From Viola odorata (taxonomy: Eukaryota > Streptophyta > Magnoliopsida > Malpighiales > Violaceae), in NCBI GenBank assembly GCA_963691705.1, contig OY829537.1:40489514-40553513 (forward strand): a DNA stretch of 64,000 nucleotides, written 5' to 3'. Shown here piece by piece: positions 56,213 through 64,000 of the stretch. The notes beneath the pieces were generated by a model that saw only the letters and a program-made list of their open reading frames with translations, searched no databases and had not been told where the DNA came from. The translations under genes and the position numbers were made by a program. Position 1 is the first letter of the stretch, and the number at the start of each line of letters is the position of its first letter.

Positions 56213-58243
56213 TCATTTCTGTGAGGTCCCTTCTTCAGCCAACACCACTGCCAGCTGTGGCTCCTTTTCGTCTTCTCCTTCCTCCCCCACTTCCTCCTGT
56301 CTTGGTGCAAGTTGTACCCGGCAGCATCGCAGTATTACCAATGACAAAAATGCTACAAAAATAAAAATACAATGGCTTAACATGTGTAGAAAAAGTTCAA
56401 ATGGCACTGGATGTTTTAAATAAACAATAATTTTCGTGTCATCCATTTGATGGAGCAATGTTGTATTGTATAATAACTCCAGGATGATTCGAAAGGGAAA
56501 TATAGAGGACATAAAGTTGACATTGCTTCTTAAGTCGTAGTATATCATGGAAAATTACATGAAAGTTTACCTGTGAAAATTCGCGTCTTAATGCTAGACA
56601 AGTTCCAGAAGGCTGTGATTGCTGATGCTGCCACTATCTTCTTGTGAGAGCATGCTCCCCATGCTTCCGACACCCGGCATTTCGCATACTCAACTGCAAT
56701 AACACACATTTTTTAACGGATTACGTGGTATATACGATTAGATCGAATAAGCCCTTATGTTATAAAAATTCAACAGCTGGGTTGTAGACCTTTTTCGTTT
56801 ATCTGAGTAGAGTAGCAAGCATACAATTTTGGGATAGTGAAGCTAGTGAAAAAACCTGCTCAATTTGACAACCCATGAGGCACAATGTTTCAGGTCAGAA
56901 GCTAAACAACACCGTGAAAAAACGTGAAATGGAAATAAGTCTGGTGGAAATGAAAAGAGTACCAATTGCGCATAGCCTCCTCAGAGTCACAAGGTGACCA
57001 TACTCAGCTCCAAGAAGCAAGAATGGAATGACCTGTGAGCAGAAGTCATGGCAGCTTTAAGTAAACATTTAAGAAAACGCTAAGAAACATAAATGGTAAG
57101 GTCAGTTAATTACTTTGAGGGTCATAGATGGTTCTCCTGAGAAAAGATCTCTAGTCTTTGAAATTGCAAGATTTGCAACTGGAAGTATTAATCTACCCAC
57201 CCTCAAAATGTCCTCATCCTTCAGCTTAAACTTACGTTTCCCTTCAATACTACTCCTGTAATCAAATTATCACACCATTGATACTCATAGAACATAAATT
57301 GTTATAATGTATTGAAATTTGTACCTCTGACAAATCAAATTCGAGAAGAATGAAGCACCCAGAAACAAAAGCCCAAGCTGGCAAATGATGGCGCACAAGC
57401 TGAACATATGAAAATTGAAGAGATTTAAACACCTTGATAGGAACCCTATTGCAGATTGCAACAGAAGGAAGAAAAGTAGAGACACACACCTAAAGTTAAT
57501 TCCTTTGGCGAAGATAGAGGACAAGACAAATAAACACCCAATACCAAACCAAAAACTTGATTTTGCTACATCTTTCCACATTATCAGGTCATAAATCATC
57601 ATCCCAAACATATCCAAATTGCCTCCATCACCATCATCATCAAGTTCTAAGTCACAAAATACAGGAAACAAAAATCAATACTTTATTTCCTTCAAAATAA
57701 ACATAATGCAAAAGCACATTGATACATACTTGGAGAAGAGCTTGAAGAAGGCAATGGAGGGACTGAAGAGTGCTTATCCTTCTTCGATTTCCCGCTATGC
57801 CTCCTTTTTCTTGTCTTGCCAATCTCCTCGGCAGATCCCAACAAATCCTTCTCCTCTCTAATCTCCATCTCAGCCCTCTTCCTTAACCTCCTACCACTGT
57901 TCCTTGGTGAGGCACAGCTGAGAGAACTCGATTGAGATACCCTGCTCTTGCACCTCCGGCGAGACCCAGTTGGCTCTGCAACGGTCTCCTCTGCCATGTC
58001 AAGGCGGTCTATAAGGCAGGTTCTTGATTTCCTTGAAGGAGATGGCGAGAGAAGAAAGAGTTCTTGCAGAGGGAGAGAGTTGGCGGACAGGGATGGAGAT
58101 GATGGTGTTTCCTTCGATAGTGATAAAGGAACAAGGTCTAGAGATAACTGTGGGGGTACTGAATATGTGATCCGGGCTAAGCGAGAGGCTGATTTGGATT
58201 GAGGGTTACGGTTTGATTTATGAGAAGGAGGTGTTGAATCCAT
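56213..58243 (-). CDS. Reticulon-like protein B17/B18-type, seven exons
   Basis: Exons are 58243-57730, 57646-57490, 57399-57325, 57255-57114, 57032-56963, 56693-56571 and 56352-56213. All have GT/AG borders and consistent phases, for 406 residues. The N-terminal 170 residues are Ser/Arg-rich and disordered (SRLARITYSVPPQ, SRRRCKSRVSQSS, KTRKRRHSGKSKK), typical of this subgroup. The reticulon homology domain begins near residue 183 (LDMFGMMIYDLIMWKDVAKSS) with hydrophobic hairpins FWFGIGCLFVLSSIFAKG/IICQLGLLFLGASFF and IPFLLLGAEYG/AFLSLVILRCC. The tail is acidic. Such proteins shape tubular ER. The ATG at 58243 fits family members; the frame is open further upstream but unlike them. Confidence 0.88.
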
Positions 58244-58592
58244 AGCTACAACCGCTTTAATTGCAGATGTTTGCGGTGGGGCGTTACAGTTTTGGGGAGC
58301 AGAAACAAGAAACAAGGTATTGAATGAAGAGATTGGGAGAGGATTAATGGTCTTAGAGATGGGGTTTTTGAAGAGACTTTCTTGTTTTTGTTGTGGTGTT
58401 AGTAGTAGCCGTTGGGGAGAAGGGTTTTTCTTTGTTTGGTTTCGTACTTTTGAATTGTAGAGGTGGGAACGTGGGAGCATAACGGTAAGAAAGTGGGGGC
58501 CCAAGAGTTGAAAATTGGTCCATGTTAATGGGCCTAGTCCTTGTTCTTTCTGGTGTTTTTTCCATATGGTTAATAAATTTGTTTGACAAAAA
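58244..58592. other. 5' UTR and promoter region of the reticulon gene
   Basis: The sequence is open on the minus strand but lacks family similarity, and is taken as leader and proximal promoter. No clear TATA box was identified. Confidence 0.45.
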
Positions 58593-59180
58593 AAATTAAT
58601 TTACCGTCTTAAATATTTATCATTTTATTTTAATCAGTCTGAAAATTTTTATTTTATTTTTATCGGTTCTAAATATCATAGTTATCAGAATCGGACCGGA
58701 CAGCGAATCGAAAATGATTTTTTTTAGTTCGATCGGGTTTAACCGGGTTCGACCATTTTGAACCGTTCACATATCGAACCGTTCAATCTTAGATAATTGA
58801 ACTGACTGGGTCAATGTCTGTAATGGGTCGGCCTATCAAAATTTCAAAAAAAAATTAAAAAATTACCAAAACGACGTCGTTTTGGAGAATAAGCATTGAA
58901 CCAGCCGGTTCAATCCGGGTCGTTGTTTGTCAAAAAACAGGCCGGGTTGACCGGTCGAACCCGGGTCGCATTCATTTTCGGTCCGATTGCTGAATCGAAA
59001 CGAAAACCTGAAAAATCACAGTTGAACTAGCCGGTCCGATCCGGTTCTGATAATACCGCTAAATATTTTATTCGTTAATTTAATATAGTTCTAACTGTTA
59101 AAAAAAATATTAACGGAGACAAACTCCGCTAGATATTATTATTTTAATATTTTTTTAACAATCGGGTTCCATCATGATTA
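58593..59180. repeat. Copy of the AT-rich repeat seen in the 23-24.6 kb palindrome
   Basis: CTTAAATATTTATCATTTTATTTTAATCAGTC and TATTAACGGAGACAAACT(C/T)C match the arms of the palindromic element. Here only one arm is present and it is split by a MITE at 58677-59058. Confidence 0.7.
58677..59058. mobile_element. hAT-type MITE, 382 bp
   Basis: Imperfect 23-bp terminal inverted repeats (CATAGTTATCAGAATCGGACCGG and CGGTATTATCAGAACCGGATCGG) are flanked by the 8-bp duplication CTAAATAT (58669-58676 and 59059-59066). Eight-base duplications are typical of hAT. The interior is non-coding and rich in CCGGTT/AACCGG words. Confidence 0.75.
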
Positions 59181-60030
59181 TTTTATATTTCCTTTGCTTA
59201 TTTTAATACTTCTTTATATTTCCTTATTTTCTTATTTCTCGTTTTTTTTTCCATTTCCTTTTTCTTTCTGTTTTCTTTTCTTCTCCTCAAATTTTATGCC
59301 CGTTTTATCGTATACCAACTCAAAATTCAAATCCCGCACATAGTTAAAGATTGAGCACCCAATTTTCTCCTTTCTCCACTCCCTATCATTCTTCTTTCTT
59401 TCTTTCTTTGTTTTTTTTAAGGATCTAACTGTAATTTCAAAAGCAAAGATTATCTTTAACTAGTATAATAAAACCCAAACAACAGTCCCAAGATCTGTCC
59501 CTGCAATCTTGGTAGATAATGAATCACATAAATTTAATCCCTTGGCAAAATCTGATGAATTGTGACCCAATAGTACAAAACTTGGCATTATTATTACTAC
59601 TAAATCTAATGAAATATTTTATTTATTAAAAAAATTATATTATAATAGTCACAATACAAAAATTCTTTTGAAATACTTGAGAAAGTAGGTTCTCTTAGTC
59701 TTTTGTAAAGAATTACTTTCCTGTTTCTTTTACCAATTTCCAATTTTGGAGTCTTGAAAATGTCACATTTTACGGAATATAACATTCTTAAATTGAACTA
59801 AGGTAATTGATAATCCAAAATATACACCCTGAGTATTTTGGTCCCTATACGAGGTATGGAACTTCAAACTACTGTAGCACCTATTCGGTATCCTGCTCGC
59901 CCTACTTCTGGGGTGTGGTCGACGTCAACGAGGGACCCCCCCCCCCCCCCCCACAGGTACCTACTACTGGATGGCGCCTAATCCCACACCGATACATCCT
60001 ACTGATCGTCACTCAAATATACTAATTTTC
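59181..60030. other. Intergenic DNA with a poly-C run
   Basis: The stretch is AT-rich with a 17-base C run at 59936-59952. No gene is supported. Confidence 0.4.
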
Positions 60031-61434
60031 TGATGCCTAATTGCACAGTTAAAATGTGTAAAGGGCAAGACAGGGTCGAACCACAGAGATTGAAGGACTA
60101 ATAATTCAGTTTAAATCTATGACAAAGAGGTGATGCAACAAAACATAAAAGTAACACTGGGGGAGTTTAGGTTGATTAACGAATTAATCAACTCAGAATT
60201 GGGAGCTAACAAGACAAGTAATTAAAGCAGTTATCTAGGGCATGAAAGTAAAACACAAACGAGGGCAAGAAAACAATAACGATTCGAGGGCAAGAAAATA
60301 ATAACAATTCGAGGGCAAGCAAATAATAACAATTCGAGGGCAAGAAAATAATAAAGGCAGTAAAAGAGATATTAGTCTGATAGGAAGGGATCTTAGCAAA
60401 AGGTGTTCTCAGGTTGCTTTCGGGTTAGTTAATCATCGGCGCAAAGATATTTCATTCTCGTGCCCTAGACATGCTATAGGGGTTTATCACCTCCCCACAC
60501 TGTCACTGCTAAAGAGATGACCTAAACACCTCGCCATCCTTCCAGGCTCCTCCCCACACTGTCACTGCTAAAGAGGTAACCTAGACAGTTCGTCATCCTC
60601 CCAGACACCTCCCCACACTGTCACTGCTAAAAAGGTGTTGAGGGCACGATAACGACAGACAAGCAAATACAAACAATAAGAATATATTAAACACAATTAG
60701 GCCTCTTAACTAATCCTTGCAGCCCTTGAAACACCCTTTACTAAGAAAATGAGCTTAGCCGCTCATGCTAACAAGTAATAAAAACAAATCTAATAAATAA
60801 CATAAAAGTAAAGAGACAAGAAACGAAATGAAAGCTTAATAAATACCGGCCGGAGCTTTTAAGGAAGGTAGATGGCGGAGGCTGCTCCAACAAAAGGGAG
60901 GAACAAATCCCCAGAAAAGAAACCTAAGAGGTGGCTGCCTAAAACTAAAAATGAGATATGATGCCTAAAACCCTAAAACTAAAGGTGTAAATAGTGTCTA
61001 ACCCACAAAAAGACAAATTCCAGCTAAGGGACTACAAAAAGATAAATTCCAGCTAAGGGTGACAGCACATGGAGCGTGCTGGAATATTCTGGAATCTTCT
61101 AGATGCCCATGAAATCTTCTAGAAACGCTTGGAATCCCATGTGAATCTTCGGAGATTCCTTTCTTTGGCTTTCGATTGAGAATAGATGCAGAGGTATCGC
61201 GGGCGAGAGACTGCTCACTGGTCTGGTTAGCGTCGAGGGCTCGAGGACACTCTAATCTTCTAGGCCTTGAAGCTTGAAATCCCAAGAATTCTTCCAAAAA
61301 TGCATCTTTTTCGCTCTTTTTCTCCTTTTGGAGCTGATCTGCAATAAAGATGGAAATAAGGGTCAAATAGCAGAATCATGCCCCCAAAAAGGCTAGAAAA
61401 GAGGATAAAATCATGCTCATAAAACATGCTATCA
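60031..61434 (-). repeat. Athila-like 3' LTR on the minus strand
   Basis: The repeat begins TGATGCCTAATTGCAC and ends GCTATCA next to a polypurine complement (TCCCCACACTGCC, 61439-61451). The length is about 1.4 kb. It includes four units of TTCGAGGGCAAG(A/C)AAATAATAACAA (60258-60355) and three 56-bp units starting CTCCCCACACTGTCACTGCTAAA (60491-60640). The partner LTR would lie beyond the right end of the window. Confidence 0.65.
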
Positions 61435-63180
61435 AACATCCCCACACTGCCTCAATGCTCGTCCTCGAGCATTAACAAAATTAAAAAACCACCTCATGCA
61501 GTGACATACATCTTCAACCTCATAACACACAGAATAGACAAGTCATTCGACAAACTACACCCGACCAAAACACATCCAGCCCTAGAAAAGCACCTGCATC
61601 AGACTAATAGGATAACGACCCTATCAATCAGAATTTTCCAGACCAAGCCTATTCACCAGCAGTCCTCACTTAGATATGTGTTTGCACTCACGCTCGCAAC
61701 AAAATACGTATTTAGGCTAATCACTCAAAAATACAATTAACACAACACGAGGCAGAGTTTGCATATCAATCCGAGTACATTAGAACACATGCAACGACAA
61801 TCTAGCGATCAGAGACGACTTTGCAAAAAGAAAAAAGAGAAAAGGAAAAGAGCAATAAGGGGTAGGCGAAGGTGTGAAGGAAAAGAAAAAAGGAAAGAAA
61901 ATAAAACAGAAATAAAAGGAGAAAAGAGAAGGAAAAGAAAAACAAAGGAGGAGAAAACAAATCTAGAGGTGGAGGATTCCTTGGTTAGAAGGAAGGCGAA
62001 TCGGTGAGCAACACTCTGAAAGGAAGGAATAGCTTCGACTTTCTTCAGTGGGGGAGATCTTTTGTCTACTTCGAGGGCTCGAAATGGTTGCCTTTTGTTA
62101 TGCCTGCTCTGCTTTTATTTTTTATTTTTTTTAAGGAAAAATAAAAAACAGGCAGGCATTTACTTTTTCCTTTCTCAGCTCGAAACTTGCATCAGCATTT
62201 AATTTCTTCGGAACTGGAGCTGGAGTTGGCAATCTTTAAATACTGCTTTAAGCGCTTGATTTCGAGGGCTTGATATTTGACTTTACTTCCCCACACTTGA
62301 GTTTTGTTGTGGTGAGGAAGTAGTGTTGCGTTGCTGTCATGACCCCGATTTCTGATTTCTGCGCTTGCTCTATCCTGCCCTTGATCTATATTTTCCTCCC
62401 CACACTTATCTTCTTCGGAGTCTAGCCCTTGCCTTTTGTGATGAAGAGTGTTACTCACCTGCCAAGGAAGGGTCAAAGAAAAGGTTGAAATGGTTAGAAG
62501 ATAAAAAGAGAGGGAATGGAAGTCGAGGGCACGAAAAAGGAAGGAAAAATGGAGAAAGAAAATAGAAAAGATAAAAATAAAACAAAATAAAATTGCAAAG
62601 TCTCTCGTCGTTTCATTGTTTTCCCCCGTCTAATAGTGCCTATACCCAGGGATATCATGCAAACCTAGTCAGTGCCTAGTCAAGCATTTATCACACATGA
62701 ATAAAGGGCATGAAGCTCAATGTGCTCACAGGGTTCAAATTGTGACTACTGGTGTCTAGGGCATGACTGGACATTAGGGCTAGCAGGTCTAGATGTGTAT
62801 GGTCAGACATAGATACAATGAATGACAAGTTTCTTCTATGCATCATAAGCCAAAAATGCATGTCAATTATAAGGGTTTTAAAACAGGGCAGGGGCAAAAT
62901 TCATAGCGAAGTCTAAAAATTAAAATCTGAATTTTTTTGAAAAATTCGAGAAAACATGTAATCATGCAACAAGTGGAAAATTAAACATGCAAAAAAACAC
63001 AAAAATAAATCCCTCCCTACACTTAGGCAGCGCATTGTCCTCAATGCGAGAGAGGGATAGAAATAAATAAGTTTGCAACAAAAATAAAAGGAGTTCAACA
63101 GGAATTAAAGGGTGATAAATGTGGGTTGCCTCCCACGAAGCGCCTGAGTTAGCGTCAAGGCCTTGAAGGATTGTTGTTGT
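61435..63180 (-). other. Non-coding region between pol and 3' LTR of the Athila-like element
   Basis: It holds the polypurine tract at its left end and further CCCCACACTT/CTACACTTAGGCAGCG motifs near 62290, 62399 and 63018. A purine-rich stretch covers 61825-61975. GGGTTGCCTCCCACGAAGCGCC lies near 63123. ORFs in it are compositionally biased and not credible. Confidence 0.55.
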
Positions 63181-63999
63181 CTAGGCCTGGTCAGATGGGT
63201 CTGCCTTCAGGGGGTGGAAACCTTTATGAAACAACTCCAATCTGTGGTCATGCACTTTGGAAATGAGGCCCGTGCCCATACTCTGAATCGTGACCACACT
63301 ATGATCATACACTTTCTTGACAAGGTAAGGGCCAGTCCATTTATGCTTCACTTTTCTAGAAAAGAGCCTAAGATAAGAATTGTAAAGTAAAACCTTTCGT
63401 CCAGTAGCAAAGATTTTAGAAGAGAGCAACTTATCATTAGTAGTGTTAGTCTTGCTCTTGCTCGTATTGTGGGCATGATGTGGAGCTGGATTGACATTGG
63501 GTATCTTGCCATCGACAGTCAAGGCGGTGTCGGTATCAGTTGGGGCGGGGGTTGGTGCCATGGCTTTGGGGACAGTAGGAGTGGGTACGAAAGCTACCGG
63601 AGCTAGCTGAGGGGCGCCTAGGGCTGGTGAGAGTGGCTTGACCTCGACGGTCGTCCATCCAAGGGCCTCTGCCAGTGCATTAGTAGTGATGTTCCCGTCG
63701 AGGGCACGATGTACAAAGTTGTCAGCGTTAAGATTGGAAACTTGTGTAACAATAGGGTTAATAACATCAACAATTGAGTGCTCTAAAGTCATAAGTGTCA
63801 AGGCGAAGGTGTCCAGCATGGTGGGCGGAATACTCCTGTCGAGGGCAAGATGTTGAAGATCATCAGCATGCAAGTGAGAAACTTTCTCAACAATAGGATC
63901 GACGATATCAACAAAATTAACACTAGAGAACTCAGAAGGATATCGCATGGACTCCAACATGTTGAACTTGATGGTCTCGCCGTCGAACTCAAGAGTAAT
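63181..63999 (-). pseudogene. Athila-like polyprotein remnant: protease/RT-linker joined to integrase C-terminus
   Basis: The frame is open to the window edge. The N-terminal part (ITLEFDGETIKFNMLESMRYPSE) looks like the segment after the protease of Athila-type polyproteins. The C-terminal part (GRKVLLYNSYLRLF, KHKWTGPYLVKKVYDHSVV) is the integrase C-terminal domain. RT, RNase H and the integrase core are missing between them, and a Pro/Ala/Thr-rich linker with a duplicated module (IVDPIVEKVSHLHADDL and VINPIVTQVSNLNADNF) takes their place. It is an internal deletion derivative that keeps the frame. Confidence 0.6.
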
Positions 64000-64000
64000 G

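Noticed and set aside
57619..58202. Plus-strand ORFs over reticulon exon 1
   Set aside because: The minus-strand assembly of seven exons in phase is far stronger.
61759..62007. Plus-strand ORF rich in Lys, Arg and Glu
   Set aside because: It is a translation of a purine-rich low-complexity tract in the non-coding part of an LTR element.
1..64000. tRNA, rRNA or other structured RNA genes
   Set aside because: None could be seen by eye on either strand. The tRNA-Asp-like sequence at 8631-8647 is only the 17-base primer-binding site.

Overview
The window is nuclear DNA of a flowering plant, almost certainly a eudicot. Its genes have introns and plant-specific families: a heavy-metal-associated isoprenylated protein (HIPP), an NFD6-like small organelle protein, an OB-fold protein and a reticulon of the RTNLB17/18 type. 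The space between them is packed with plant transposable elements and AT-rich DNA. The species cannot be fixed from the sequence alone.

Left third (1-21.1 kb): a nest of Ty3/gypsy retrotransposons. An Athila-like 3' end and LTR (1-2364) is followed by a degenerate Tat-lineage pol fragment (RNase H plus a second RNase H, 2576-3745). Next come two families of tandem repeats, and then a non-coding LTR element with perfect 5-bp target duplications (5862-10154). After that lies an array of five antisense units (10588-20050). Three encode Transposase_28/'putative gypsy type transposon' proteins with a coiled-coil tail, and two are small ORFs that each have a TATA box and a polyadenylation signal. 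Two plus-strand LTRs (about 17855-18444 and 20629-21118) sit among them. The layout matches Tat elements, which carry extra antisense ORFs and variable tandem repeats between pol and the 3' LTR.

Middle (21.1-46.9 kb): possible mitochondrial-derived DNA and a 1.6-kb AT-rich palindrome come first. A full-length L1-type LINE (24793-31226, both ORFs open, 17-bp target duplication) lies a few bases past the stop codon of the HIPP gene (31249-31965). A decayed PIF/Harbinger element (33288-38088) carries about 3 kb of roughly 98-bp tandem repeats. Next are the NFD6-like gene with four candidate last exons (40190-42738) and the two-exon OB-fold gene (44281-45378).

Right third (46.9-64 kb): gene relics (MAKR-like, F-box-like) precede a young gypsy element of probable CRM type (48253-55951). 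Its two 940-bp LTRs differ at only about three sites, and its polyprotein is broken by three stop codons. The seven-exon reticulon gene (56213-58243) follows, then an hAT-type MITE inside an AT-rich repeat. The window ends in an Athila-like element whose coding region appears to jump from the protease/RT linker to the integrase C-terminus.

The host genes are independent loci. The elements act on them mainly by position: the LINE replaces the proximal 3' UTR of the HIPP gene, and the CRM-like element lies about 260 bp downstream of the reticulon stop codon.
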